From positions 1 through 64,000 of the forward strand of contig JBAXTZ010000003.1 of assembly GCA_037129925.1 (NCBI GenBank): 64,000 bases of DNA, given 5' to 3'. Under the pieces are notes generated by a model. The model made no database searches. It was not told the DNA's origin and saw only the letters and a program-made list of their open reading frames with translations. Both the position numbers and the translations under genes were made by a program. The stretch is from JBAXTZ01 sp037129925 (GTDB lineage: Bacteria; Bacillota; Negativicutes; JBAXTZ01). Positions 51,710-61,100 of this stretch are shown piece by piece (the stretch's first letter is position 1; each line of letters starts with the position of its first letter).

Positions 51710-52279
51710 CTAAACCATCTCAACTGTGCAACCGCTGCCGATTTTTGCCGCATTTGCCTCGTCCGTATCAATATGCATTTCCAAGCAGAAATCCTTGTTA
51801 ACACGAATAAGCACCTGACCAAAAATCAGACCGCGTTCACCGCCAAATTTTACGCTTACAATATCTTTGTCCTTTACGCCAAATGCTTCCGCATCGGCCG
51901 GTGTCATATGAATATGTCGGAATGCCGCAATAGCGCCCTCCGCCAAATCTACTTCGCCGCACGGTCCTACAAGCTTACATTTTGCAGAACCAGCCACATT
52001 ACCACTATCGCGAATCGGAGGCGATATTCTCAATTTTAACGCATCGGTCAAAGCAAGTTCCACTTGAGTTTGCTTTCGCGTCGGTCCAAGTACCCGCACG
52101 CCTTTTATTGAGCCTTTTTCCGTGACAATATCCACTTTTTCATTTGCCGCGTACTGCCCGGGCTGGGATAAATCCTTAAATACGGTGAGTTTTGCGCCAG
52201 CGCCAAATAGTTTTTCGAGATCAGCTTCGGACAAATGGATATGACGAGCCGAAACACCTACCGGAATTGGTTTTTTCAT
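51710..52279 (-). CDS. pduL: phosphate propanoyl/acetyltransferase PduL
   Basis: A 189-aa zinc-dependent acyltransferase that interconverts acyl-CoA and acyl phosphate. GVSARHIHLSEADL carries the metal-binding HxH, and IAAFRHIHMTPADAE and LEMHIDTDEAN supply the other conserved His residues. There is no encapsulation peptide and no microcompartment gene nearby, so it acts as a cytosolic substitute for Pta, feeding AckA from the acyl-CoA that Kor-type enzymes make. Confidence 0.93.
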   Translation of the reverse strand: MKKPIPVGVSARHIHLSEADLEKLFGAGAKLTVFKDLSQPGQYAANEKVDIVTEKGSIKGVRVLGPTRKQTQVELALTDALKLRISPPIRDSGNVAGSAKCKLVGPCGEVDLAEGAIAAFRHIHMTPADAEAFGVKDKDIVSVKFGGERGLIFGQVLIRVNKDFCLEMHIDTDEANAAKIGSGCTVEMV

Positions 52280-52288
52280 TTTAACCTC

Positions 52289-53581
52289 TTACTCTTTATT
52301 CTCGCTGTTGCGAGTATTGAATTTGGAAACCTCGTAATAGAGTCGCTCCTCGTCAATAGTTAGTAACTGCCGATTTCTCATGACTATTTTCCCAGCTACT
52401 ATAACTGTTTCAACATCAGAAGAGTTAGCAGCATAAACAAACTGCGATGAAATATTGTTTCTCGGATGCCAATGCGGAGCGCTCATGGATACTATTATAA
52501 CATCTGCAGCATACCCAGGTAAAATTTTTCCGCTTTTTTTTAGTCCAAGCGCTTTAGCGCCTTGAAAAGTAGCCATATTTATCGCTTGAGGCGCGGTCAG
52601 CGCGGTCGGCGACATATATTTTCCTTTTTGAAGCAAAGCCGCCAAGCGCATTTCTTCGATAATATCAAGATTGTTGTTACATGCCGCCCCATCAGTACCG
52701 AGTGCAACGCATAAATTTCGATCCAACATCGCTTTTACCGGTGCGATACCGTTACCTAAAAACATATTTGACCCCGGATTATGAGCAACCCGTACATTGT
52801 TTTCAACTAAAATTTCAAGATCGCCCTCATCGATATGCACGCAATGAGCTGCTATCAGCCCGCAATCCATTAAACCAGTATCCCGCGCAACTGCAACTGG
52901 TGATTGTCGATATTTTATATGCGATTGCTCAACTTCAAATTTTGATTCGGATATATGCATGTGTATTTCGGCGCCAACGTTTTTCGCGCTGGCCGCAATT
53001 CTGGTCAAATATTGTGGCGCACAAGAATATAGCGCGTGCGCGCCGAGCATTACACTTAGTCGACCGGCAAATGCGCCATTATATTCAGCAAAAAACGACA
53101 GTGCATCTTCCAATCTATTCGAAAATCCCGTCTCTGGCTCTTCACCGACTGCCACTATACCCCGTGACAGCACTGCGCGAATTCCGCTATCTCCGACTGC
53201 CTGAGCCATGTCGCGCAGAAAGAAATACATATCGCCAAATGCCGTCACGCCGCATTTGAACATTTCGGCAATAGCCAACTGTGTTCCCCAATAAGCGCTG
53301 GTCGTCGTCAGCATCTCTTCGGCAGGTAGAATTTTTTCCGTTAACCAACGTTCGAGCGGTAAATCATCCCCGATACTTCTAAATAACGACATCGGCGCGT
53401 GGCAATGCGCGTTAACCAACCCCGGCATAACTAGTTTGTCGCTACAGTCGATAGTTTCCGCAAATTTCTCCGCTGCTGAATATTCGCCAACTTCCTTAAT
53501 AATCGCTCCATCGATAACTATCGAACCACAAGTCAATGCTCCATCAAAGTGCAGTATATTCGCATTTTTTAACAGTAACAT
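52289..53581 (-). CDS. mtaD: 5-methylthioadenosine/S-adenosylhomocysteine deaminase
   Basis: A 430-aa amidohydrolase deaminating SAH or MTA to the inosyl form. Metal and catalytic residues appear in VNAHCHAPMSLFR, EIHMHISES, AAHCVHIDE and LGTDGAACNNNLD. Its gene is directly downstream of ahcY (2-nt gap), consistent with SAH salvage. A subset of the family deaminates other purines. Confidence 0.9.
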   Translation of the reverse strand: MLLLKNANILHFDGALTCGSIVIDGAIIKEVGEYSAAEKFAETIDCSDKLVMPGLVNAHCHAPMSLFRSIGDDLPLERWLTEKILPAEEMLTTTSAYWGTQLAIAEMFKCGVTAFGDMYFFLRDMAQAVGDSGIRAVLSRGIVAVGEEPETGFSNRLEDALSFFAEYNGAFAGRLSVMLGAHALYSCAPQYLTRIAASAKNVGAEIHMHISESKFEVEQSHIKYRQSPVAVARDTGLMDCGLIAAHCVHIDEGDLEILVENNVRVAHNPGSNMFLGNGIAPVKAMLDRNLCVALGTDGAACNNNLDIIEEMRLAALLQKGKYMSPTALTAPQAINMATFQGAKALGLKKSGKILPGYAADVIIVSMSAPHWHPRNNISSQFVYAANSSDVETVIVAGKIVMRNRQLLTIDEERLYYEVSKFNTRNSENKE

Positions 53582-53583
53582 AA

Positions 53584-54825
53584 TTAAGCTCGTAGCATAT
53601 ATTCATTTTGTTTTTCTGTCAGATTGTCAATAATAATTCCGTCAGTCGCTAATTTCAAACGCGCTACCATCAAGTCTAGCTCTCGCGGCAGAACATAAAC
53701 TCTGTTTTCAAGCTTGCCCGCATTCTGCAATAAATAGCGTGCGGCTACGCACTGCATCGCAAAACTTAAATCCATGACTTCGGCCGGATGACCGTCGCCG
53801 GCAGCCAGATTTACCAATCGGCCTTCAGCCAGTAAATAAATAATGCGGTTGTCAATTAACAAATATTGCTCAATGTTATTGCGGGCGATTTTTTTCTCGA
53901 TAGTTATTGTATTTAAGTCCGTTTTGGATATTTCCACATCAAAATGCCCGGCGTTTGCTAAAATTGCGCCACTTTTCATCACTGCAAAATGTTCAGCGCG
54001 AATGATGTCAATATTACCGGTAACTGTTACGAAAATATCGCCGATTTTTGCTGCCTCTAACATCGTCATGACCCTGAAGCCATCAAAAACCGCTTCGATC
54101 GCTTTTATTGGATCTATTTCGGTAATCGTTACATTTGCGCCTAGTCCTTTGGCGCGCATCGCAACGCCTTTGCCGCACCAGCCATAACCGGCTACGACAA
54201 CATTTTTACCGGCAATAGACAAATTAGTTGTCCGCATTATCCCGTCCCAGGTAGACTGACCAGTTCCATAGCGATTGTCGAACAAGTATTTGCAGTACGA
54301 ATCATTTACAGCAACAATCGGCACACACAGCTGCCCGGAACTTTCTAACGCGCGATGACGATGCACGCCCGTTGTTGTTTCTTCGGTCACGCCGATAATA
54401 TTCGCTAATAATTGGCGCTTTTTGCTATGAAGCAGATTGACCAAATCACCGCCGTCGTCAATGAGAATATCCGGTTCAGCATCCAATGCGCATAGCAGGT
54501 AGTAATCATACTCCTCAGCCGTACAATCATAGGTAGCAAAAACTTTGACTCCACGCTCAACTAGCGCCGCACAAACATCATCTTGCGTAGACAGCGGATT
54601 GCTGCCGGTCACGCTAACTTCCGCGCCGGCTCGTTTAAGCACCAATGCCAAATAAGCCGTCTTGGCTTCTAAATGAATAGTCGCGACAATTTTCTTGCCG
54701 GCAAAAGTTTGCTCCTGTTCCATTTCTTCAGCCAATGCGTTAAGCACTGGCATGTGTTTACTAACCCAATCAATTTTGTAATTTCCCGCTTGAGCCAGAT
54801 TAATATCTTTGATTATTGAATTCAT
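53584..54825 (-). CDS. ahcY: adenosylhomocysteinase (SAH or S-inosylhomocysteine hydrolase)
   Basis: A 413-aa NAD-dependent hydrolase. VVVAGYGWCGKGVAMRAKG is the NAD loop, DDGGDL and ETTTGVHRH flank the substrate site, and NAGHFDVEI is conserved. The length matches the short archaeal/Thermotoga form. Because mtaD is adjacent, the true substrate may be S-inosylhomocysteine, as shown for the methanogen enzyme. ATG 54825 is chosen for its GGGAGA-type site. Confidence 0.9.
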   Translation of the reverse strand: MNSIIKDINLAQAGNYKIDWVSKHMPVLNALAEEMEQEQTFAGKKIVATIHLEAKTAYLALVLKRAGAEVSVTGSNPLSTQDDVCAALVERGVKVFATYDCTAEEYDYYLLCALDAEPDILIDDGGDLVNLLHSKKRQLLANIIGVTEETTTGVHRHRALESSGQLCVPIVAVNDSYCKYLFDNRYGTGQSTWDGIMRTTNLSIAGKNVVVAGYGWCGKGVAMRAKGLGANVTITEIDPIKAIEAVFDGFRVMTMLEAAKIGDIFVTVTGNIDIIRAEHFAVMKSGAILANAGHFDVEISKTDLNTITIEKKIARNNIEQYLLIDNRIIYLLAEGRLVNLAAGDGHPAEVMDLSFAMQCVAARYLLQNAGKLENRVYVLPRELDLMVARLKLATDGIIIDNLTEKQNEYMLRA

Positions 54826-54845
54826 TTCCCTATCTCCCAATATTT

Positions 54846-55616
54846 TTAAATTTCCCATTTTCGAATAACGTCCATCATCGAGTAATCAGTAAAATCAATC
54901 ATTAACGGCGTAAGTGAAATTTTCCCGGCGCGTACTGCTTCGACATCACTTGTTGGATGCGCCGCATCATCAGTAATGTCCCCGCCCATCCAATAATAAA
55001 CCCGACCACGCGGATCAGTTCGCCGCTCGAAAATATTTTCGTAGCGTAACACCCCCATAGTTGTTACCACTGAGCCACGGAGTTTATCCTCGGGAAGATT
55101 GGGAACATTAATATTTATCAACCGTGCCCGCTTCGTTAAGCGGTAATCAGCAACCAGCTGCGGGGCAATTTTCGCTGCGTAACGCGCCGCAACAGTAAAG
55201 TCCCACTCGTATCCGCCCCAAGTTACTAAAGACACGGCAAGCGCCGGTAAGTCGTAAGTCAACCCCTCAATAGCCGCGCCGACCGTTCCGGAATATAGAA
55301 TATCCGTACCAAGATTTGGACCATGATTTATACCAGTTACTACCAGATCGGGTAGATCATTCTGCATTATTTCACCCAAAGCCAATTTCACACAATCGGC
55401 TGGCGTGCCATCCACTCGATAAGCTTTCACATTTAAAATATTCATATCCTGTTCATGAATCATCAATGGTTTATTGATAGTCAGTGCCTGACTTTGAGCG
55501 CTTCGTTCACCGTCCGGAGCGACGACTGTTACACGAGCAATTTTTGCCAATTCTTCAACCAATATGCGAATTCCTTTAGCATTTATTCCATCATCATTAG
55601 AAACCAAAATATGCAT
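54846..55616 (-). CDS. surE: 5'-nucleotidase SurE
   Basis: A 256-aa metal-dependent nucleotidase that removes phosphate from nucleoside monophosphates. VSNDDGINAKGI supplies the metal Asp pair, APDGERSAQS and VTGINHGPNLGTD the remaining site, and SGTVGAAIEG the conserved loop. GGAGG with a 7-nt spacer selects ATG 55616. First gene of the operon leading to ahcY, mtaD, pduL and kor. Confidence 0.95.
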   Translation of the reverse strand: MHILVSNDDGINAKGIRILVEELAKIARVTVVAPDGERSAQSQALTINKPLMIHEQDMNILNVKAYRVDGTPADCVKLALGEIMQNDLPDLVVTGINHGPNLGTDILYSGTVGAAIEGLTYDLPALAVSLVTWGGYEWDFTVAARYAAKIAPQLVADYRLTKRARLININVPNLPEDKLRGSVVTTMGVLRYENIFERRTDPRGRVYYWMGGDITDDAAHPTSDVEAVRAGKISLTPLMIDFTDYSMMDVIRKWEI

Positions 55617-55635
55617 AATTTTTCCTCCAGAGCCT

Positions 55636-55664
55636 ATTTTATCATCTCGCTCAACGATAGGCAA
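55636..55664 (-). promoter_or_regulatory. promoter of the surE-ahcY-mtaD-pduL-kor operon
   Basis: TTGCCT (55659-55664), 17-nt spacer, TAAAAT (55636-55641) with a TGA extended -10. Confidence 0.6.
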
Positions 55665-55690
55665 AAAAATCTGCCAAATTGGCAGATTTT
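55663..55690 (-). terminator. terminator after the glycosyltransferase gene
   Basis: Near-perfect palindrome AAAATCTGCCAA / TTGGCAGATTTT ending in a seven-T run on the minus strand, 6 nt past the stop. Confidence 0.9.
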
Positions 55691-55695
55691 CATTG

Positions 55696-56988
55696 CTATT
55701 TATTTAGTTGATCATCCGGATCAGTATTGATACCTTTTTGTTTTAAAATTTCTTTGTAATTTACTGCACGACTATGCGTTGTATGCGCCCATTCGCGTTT
55801 ATTGCGATGCCAAAAACCGACAAACGCCAGCGGTACCCATGTCAGCATGAATACCGGATACAGCGGCAAATAAACCCAAGTGCGCCAACCAATACTCATT
55901 CTGATTAGAATATATGCCATGATAACATATTGAACCGTAGTGAACATATTGACTATCGACACCGGCAAAAATTGATGTAAGATGAACGTAAATTTATATG
56001 CTATCCCATAGTCAGTATAAAGATATTCGGTTATTTTTTGGGCAATTAAAAACAAAGTCGAAAATATCAAAAACAGCGGTTGCAACAGCGGCGTAATTCC
56101 TTCAAAAATTCGAATGTCGCGGCGTTTGATACCGTTTTTTATCAGAATCGGCACATACCTAGATGCGACGTCAAACTGTCCCTGCACCCAGCGCTTACGT
56201 TGAATCCAACTCTGCTTAAACGTTAGCGGTTTCTCGTCATACACTATTGCTTCATGCGCCCAAGTAGTCGGGATACCGATGGCTAAAGCCTTCATCGTAA
56301 ACTCCATGTCTTCCACAAGACAAGTTGCGCCCCAGCCAAATTTTTTCAGCAACTCGTATGAAATACACATTCCGGTACCGCCAAGCACACATGACAGCCC
56401 CATATTATACTTCGCCAAATGCCAAACATGATTAACCACCCAAAACATCATGGCAAAGGTAGCCGCAGTCCAAGAATCATTGGGGTTCTTGGCATCAATA
56501 AACCCTTGAATGATTTTCTCTCCCCGCAACAACCGGTTATTCATAATTTTCAAGAAATCCGGATGCACGAGATTATCCGCATCAAACACGCACACTCCGT
56601 CATACTTTTTGTTGATTGCAAACAGTTTTCCGAGCAGCCATTCCAAAGCATAACCTTTGCCGCGTTTGGATTTATTAAACCGTTCAAACACCTTAGCGCC
56701 GGCATTGCTAGCGATTTCTGCCGTCTTATCGTTGCAATTATCGGCAACAACATAAATATCTACCAATTCCCGCGGATAATTTAGCGCGTAAAAATTTTCT
56801 ACCAGTTGTCCGACAACAGCTTCTTCGTTGTGCGCTGCAACAACTAACGCGAACCGGCTAACCGGCGCTTCAAAAATCCGTTCCTTTTTGTGCCACAAAC
56901 CAAAAAATCCCACCAAAAAATAATACCACGTAAAAAATATTATGAATATTTGTAGCGGTATCATTACAATATCAAGCCAATGAGCCAT
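55696..56988 (-). CDS. membrane glycosyltransferase, family 2 (BcsA/NodC-like processive type)
   Basis: A 430-aa protein with an N-terminal helix, a GT-A domain and three to four C-terminal helices. VVAAHNEEAVV and VVADNCNDKTAE bind the nucleotide sugar, FDADN is the DxD-type metal site, LVEDMEFT holds the base and QRKRWVQGQ is the QxxRW motif of processive synthases. The polymer is unknown; an exopolysaccharide or lipid-linked sugar is expected. It is encoded 0 nt after pssA. Confidence 0.87.
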   Translation of the reverse strand: MAHWLDIVMIPLQIFIIFFTWYYFLVGFFGLWHKKERIFEAPVSRFALVVAAHNEEAVVGQLVENFYALNYPRELVDIYVVADNCNDKTAEIASNAGAKVFERFNKSKRGKGYALEWLLGKLFAINKKYDGVCVFDADNLVHPDFLKIMNNRLLRGEKIIQGFIDAKNPNDSWTAATFAMMFWVVNHVWHLAKYNMGLSCVLGGTGMCISYELLKKFGWGATCLVEDMEFTMKALAIGIPTTWAHEAIVYDEKPLTFKQSWIQRKRWVQGQFDVASRYVPILIKNGIKRRDIRIFEGITPLLQPLFLIFSTLFLIAQKITEYLYTDYGIAYKFTFILHQFLPVSIVNMFTTVQYVIMAYILIRMSIGWRTWVYLPLYPVFMLTWVPLAFVGFWHRNKREWAHTTHSRAVNYKEILKQKGINTDPDDQLNK

Positions 56989-57669
56989 TTATCGTTTCGC
57001 CTTTCTGAAAATAACTGAGTTGATTAATCCATACATTACAAACAGCGACACCAACGCGAAAAACACCTTGCCAAAACCAATCGAACCGGTTAACAAAGTC
57101 GCAACTGCCAGCAATGCAGCGATTACCCAAGCCACTTTTCCAAAATGATCACATTTGTTTTTGAAATCCGGATACTTTACCGAGCTTACCATTAAAAATC
57201 CCATCAATAGTATATAAGAAATTTCGCCATATATTCCCAGGTTGTGTCCGCTTAATACGAATGCTGCAATAGCAATTCCACCGCCAGGAATCGGCAATCC
57301 TTGAAAATAGCCCTTTATTTCTAAGGTGGAAATATTGAACCTGGCCAATCGCCACACGCCACACATCGTATAGACTGCACAAATTATTGCGCCAATCCAG
57401 CTTAATCGATGTAAATCATACTGATACAGCAAAATAGCCGGAGCAACGCCAAAGGATACCGCGTCCGATAGCGAATCAAGCTGTTTACCCATTTCACTGG
57501 CAACTCCAAAAAATCGCGCCACCCTGCCATCCAATGCATCAGCAACTACTGCAACGACTATAAACAATACCGCTAATGCAAAGCTGTGGTTAATTGATGC
57601 TATGATAGACAACATCCCGAATAGACAATTACTCAATGTAAATAGGTTAGGGATCATCGCTTTATTCAT
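56989..57669 (-). CDS. pssA: CDP-diacylglycerol-serine O-phosphatidyltransferase
   Basis: A 226-aa membrane enzyme making phosphatidylserine. The CDP-alcohol transferase signature is complete: DGRVARFF, then G and the two Asp of GKQLDSLSDAVS. About seven helices are seen. Its start overlaps the psd stop by 8 nt, so both steps of phosphatidylethanolamine synthesis are coupled. Confidence 0.93.
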   Translation of the reverse strand: MNKAMIPNLFTLSNCLFGMLSIIASINHSFALAVLFIVVAVVADALDGRVARFFGVASEMGKQLDSLSDAVSFGVAPAILLYQYDLHRLSWIGAIICAVYTMCGVWRLARFNISTLEIKGYFQGLPIPGGGIAIAAFVLSGHNLGIYGEISYILLMGFLMVSSVKYPDFKNKCDHFGKVAWVIAALLAVATLLTGSIGFGKVFFALVSLFVMYGLINSVIFRKAKR

Positions 57670-58309
57670 CGTTCCTCCTAATTAAGCCGATAACCGTTTC
57701 GCCGCAGCGAACCTTGTCGCCCGGCTTTACCATGACGTCGACGTTCATCGGCACAACAATCTCGGTACATGAGCCGAATTTTATCATCCCGTATGTGTCA
57801 CCTTTGTTCAACTTCGCGCCAATCGTGACCCAGGAAACAATGCGCCGTGCCAGTATCCCGGCTATCTGCGAAACCAGCACCTTCATTTCGGCATTTTCAA
57901 TTCCAATAGTATGGCGCTCGTTTTCCCAGGCTGCAAAAACTTTATAAGCTGGTACAAATCGACCTTGTACATATTCTTGAAACTTAATTTCGCCAACAAT
58001 TGGCGCCCGATTGACATGCACGTTAAACGGCGATAAAAATATCGTCACCTTTTTTCCCGGGGCGTCCAAGTATTCTGACTCATAAATTTCTTCAACTCCC
58101 ATAACTTTTCCCTCGGCCGGGCTAACTATAATGTTCTCGGCCTGGGGAATCACTCGTTTTGGATTTCGAAAGAAATAAGCCATATATAGCGCAAACCCCA
58201 AAGGGATTATCCAAATTGGCAAACTAATATAGCGATAGGCCAACCCGGTTAAAATCAAAAAAAACAGGTAAAAAGGTATGCCTTCGCGTAAAAAATATTC
58301 TTTTCTCAT
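57662..58309 (-). CDS. psd: phosphatidylserine decarboxylase (short, archaeal-type)
   Basis: A 215-aa proenzyme that cleaves itself to form a pyruvoyl group; the cleavage motif is FGSCTE near residue 180. SPAEGKVMGVEEI and SPFNVHVNRAP are conserved. An N-terminal helix pair anchors it. AAAGGAG with an 8-nt spacer picks ATG 58309 over an upstream in-frame start. It is followed directly by pssA. Confidence 0.92.
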   Translation of the reverse strand: MRKEYFLREGIPFYLFFLILTGLAYRYISLPIWIIPLGFALYMAYFFRNPKRVIPQAENIIVSPAEGKVMGVEEIYESEYLDAPGKKVTIFLSPFNVHVNRAPIVGEIKFQEYVQGRFVPAYKVFAAWENERHTIGIENAEMKVLVSQIAGILARRIVSWVTIGAKLNKGDTYGMIKFGSCTEIVVPMNVDVMVKPGDKVRCGETVIGLIRRNDE

Positions 58310-58338
58310 AAATAATACTCCTTTCAAAGCGATTTGAA

Positions 58339-58344
58339 ATTATA
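58339..58344 (-). promoter_or_regulatory. extended -10 element before psd
   Basis: TATAAT preceded by TGA on the minus strand, about 29 nt upstream of the psd ATG; the -35 is poor. Confidence 0.45.
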
Positions 58345-58357
58345 TCATATATCGCGA

Positions 58358-59095
58358 TCATTTTCCATCGCGCTTTGAAAGCAAAACTAATAGCGCAAAT
58401 TTGGGCAGGTTCATCATTCGCATTATTCGCCAAGGCTGCATGATTAATCGATACGCCCATTCAATGTGTCCGCGTTGCATCCAGAGCGGCGCGCGCTTGA
58501 CTTTTCCAGCCATTACGTCAAACGTTCCACCCACGCCGATGCACACCGGCACAGCAAGTTTCGCCAAATGTTCTTCCAACCACAACTCTTGGCGCGGCAC
58601 GCCTAGCGCTGCCAACAATATATCCGGTTTTGATTTTACGATACTTGCAATAACACTATCTTGCTCGGCAACAGTGAAAAACCCATTTTCAACGCCAACA
58701 ACTTTCAGTCCGGGATATTTTATTTCCGCGCTCGATTTGGCCAGGGCAGCAATACCTGGAGCCGCACCGAGAAAAAATACTCGAAAATTTTTCTTCGCGG
58801 CCAATTGCAGCAACTCCTGAGACAAGTCATAGCCAGCAACTCGTTCAGGCATAGCCATTCCAAAATACTTGGCTGCCAGGATAACTCCGGCGCCATCAGG
58901 TATGCCCAACGCAGCATTGGACATCGCCGCGAACAGTCGGGGATTGGCATTGGCTTGCATTACCATCTCGGCATTTGCTGTTATTATTTCTGCCGGAATC
59001 CGCGTTGAAATGCGGTTTTCACAAAATCTTATCGCTTCAGTCATCGTTACCGGGTCAATGCCGACCCCGAGGATATTAACTCTTTTTTTTGCCAT
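58358..59095 (-). CDS. WecG/TagA/CpsF family glycosyltransferase
   Basis: A 245-aa GT26 enzyme that transfers ManNAc (or a uronic derivative) to GlcNAc-diphospho-undecaprenol in teichoic acid or capsule synthesis. NAEMVMQAN, IPDGAGVILAAKYFG with the catalytic Asp, and LGVPRQELWLEEH are the family blocks. GAGGAG precedes the ATG. Confidence 0.9.
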   Translation of the reverse strand: MAKKRVNILGVGIDPVTMTEAIRFCENRISTRIPAEIITANAEMVMQANANPRLFAAMSNAALGIPDGAGVILAAKYFGMAMPERVAGYDLSQELLQLAAKKNFRVFFLGAAPGIAALAKSSAEIKYPGLKVVGVENGFFTVAEQDSVIASIVKSKPDILLAALGVPRQELWLEEHLAKLAVPVCIGVGGTFDVMAGKVKRAPLWMQRGHIEWAYRLIMQPWRIMRMMNLPKFALLVLLSKRDGK

Positions 59096-59108
59096 ATCGC
59101 TCCTCGCG

Positions 59109-61100
59109 CTAATCTTTGAACTTTAATTTTGAAAACAGACCGGAAAATTTTTCACCTAAACTGTCAGTAGCATCTTCAGCCTTGCTCTGTACATATTTTT
59201 CGATATCAGCTCGCTCTGCATCTTCAGCCACCCGTTTAACACTCAATATTATCCGTTTAGATTGATCATCAATTCGAATTATTTTTGCCACAAGCGTTGA
59301 TCCGGTCGAGTAAATCGTCTCTTGCGTCGAGCGTTTGATTTCAGAATCCAACTCCGACGCCGGGACAAATCCTTCCAAATGTTGAGCAACCTCAACTACT
59401 ATACCGGCTTTCTGCACTCGCAAGACTTTAATGGAAACAATCTCCTCTTCCTTGAATTGCTTGATATCATCATACCACGGATCAAGTTGCAAATCTTTAA
59501 CACTTAGCGATATTCGACCTTGCACTTTGTCGATTTTTTGGACAATTACCCGGATCGGATCGCCAGCGCTAACCAGTTCACCAGCATGTTTTACACGAAT
59601 CCAAGATAATTCACGATTAGGCACTAACCCGTCCACCGGTCCGAGTTTTACAAAAACTCCGAAGTCGGCAATACGCGCGACTGTTCCATCAATTATCTCG
59701 CCCTCTTTTAACTCATTGTAAAATCTATCGATTTCAGCGTCCTTTTCAGCTTGTAGGACTACCCGCCTGCTCAAAATAACCCTTTTCTTTTCTCGATCAA
59801 CCTCAATAACTTTTACGTGAATGTGGTTGCCGACATAAGCGGCAACATCATCCACAAATTTGATATCCAGTTGAGAGACCGGAATAAAAGTTCGCAACCC
59901 GAGGCAGGATGCAATCATTCCGCCCTTGACAGCTTCGATGCAATTTGCATTCAAGATAGCGCCACTCGCTAAAGCTTCGTTGACTTTATCCCAAGCTGTC
60001 AATTGGTCAGCCTGAATTTTGGAAAGCTCAATCCCGTCCTTACCATCAGTTGCAAGTACTAATACTTCAATTTCATCGCCGCGAGCAACAATTTTCCGAC
60101 AATCTTCTGGTGTTGGAAATGCCAATTCGCTTGGAATTATCATACCTTCACCTTTGTAGCCGATATCCACAAAAACGCCGTCAGAACGCACACTAACTAC
60201 AGTTCCCTTGATCACATCTCCGGTTTGCACCCGTTTCACGGACATTTCCATGCTAGCTTGCATCGAAAGCTCTTCCATTTTTTTTATTACTCCTTCAATT
60301 AACCAATCCGGCGTAGATGCACCCGCAGTTATGCCGATATTGTTTATTCCGGAAAGCCAGTCTTTTTGGAATTCATCAGCTGTTTCAATATGATAAGTAT
60401 TCAGGCAATGTTGCCGACACATTTCTGTCAAATGACAAGTATTTGCGCTATGTTTGCCACCAATCACAACCATTGCATCAACTTTATCTGCCAGACTTAC
60501 CGCTGCACTCTGGCGTTTACTAGTTGCTGAGCAAGTAGTTTTTTTGACAACTACATCACGAATGTTGGCGGTTATTGCATTGACAATATCATCAAAATAA
60601 CTACTGATAAAAGTTGTTTGAGCGACAATTCCGACTCTGTCTAAATTTATTATTTCCTTAGCTTCTTCAATGCTGCTTATAACCAGCAGCCGTTCTCCTG
60701 CCCACTTCATAATGCTTTGAACTTCTGGATGATTTTTGTCCCCGACGATAATCACGGTGCGGTCTTCTGCTGACAACGCCAAAGCCTCGCGTTGGACTTT
60801 CGTCACATCCGGGCAAGTAGCATCAACAACAATCAACCCTCTGTTTGTTGCATCACAAAAAACTTCCGGACCGACACCGTGCGAACGAATTATGAGTACT
60901 CCGCATTGTAATTCATCTACAGTTTCACAAACGCGAATTTTACTTTGAGCCAAACGTTCAACCACTTGCTTATTGTGAATCAGTTCACCAAACGTGCAGA
61001 CAGATTTTGTTTGATAATCTTCAGCTGCCTTAAGCGCCATATCAACAGCACGCTTAACGCCGTAACAAAAACCCATGTGCTCAGCCTTGATAATGTTCAT
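59109..61100 (-). CDS. ispH: fusion of 4-hydroxy-3-methylbut-2-enyl diphosphate reductase (IspH) with ribosomal protein S1
   Basis: A 663-aa fusion. Residues 1-280 are IspH, the last MEP-pathway enzyme, with its three [4Fe-4S] Cys in GFCYGVKRAV, DATCPDVTK and TTCSATSKRQ. Four S1 RNA-binding repeats follow at about 297-366, 376-450, 467-537 and 548-625. This fusion is known in Clostridia and related Firmicutes and is one reason for the taxonomic call. Its start overlaps the plsC stop by 4 nt. Both halves appear intact. Confidence 0.95.
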   Translation of the reverse strand: MNIIKAEHMGFCYGVKRAVDMALKAAEDYQTKSVCTFGELIHNKQVVERLAQSKIRVCETVDELQCGVLIIRSHGVGPEVFCDATNRGLIVVDATCPDVTKVQREALALSAEDRTVIIVGDKNHPEVQSIMKWAGERLLVISSIEEAKEIINLDRVGIVAQTTFISSYFDDIVNAITANIRDVVVKKTTCSATSKRQSAAVSLADKVDAMVVIGGKHSANTCHLTEMCRQHCLNTYHIETADEFQKDWLSGINNIGITAGASTPDWLIEGVIKKMEELSMQASMEMSVKRVQTGDVIKGTVVSVRSDGVFVDIGYKGEGMIIPSELAFPTPEDCRKIVARGDEIEVLVLATDGKDGIELSKIQADQLTAWDKVNEALASGAILNANCIEAVKGGMIASCLGLRTFIPVSQLDIKFVDDVAAYVGNHIHVKVIEVDREKKRVILSRRVVLQAEKDAEIDRFYNELKEGEIIDGTVARIADFGVFVKLGPVDGLVPNRELSWIRVKHAGELVSAGDPIRVIVQKIDKVQGRISLSVKDLQLDPWYDDIKQFKEEEIVSIKVLRVQKAGIVVEVAQHLEGFVPASELDSEIKRSTQETIYSTGSTLVAKIIRIDDQSKRIILSVKRVAEDAERADIEKYVQSKAEDATDSLGEKFSGLFSKLKFKD

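Noticed and set aside
52681..53259. 192-residue open frame on the plus strand
   Set aside because: Shadow of mtaD in another frame; composition is not protein-like.
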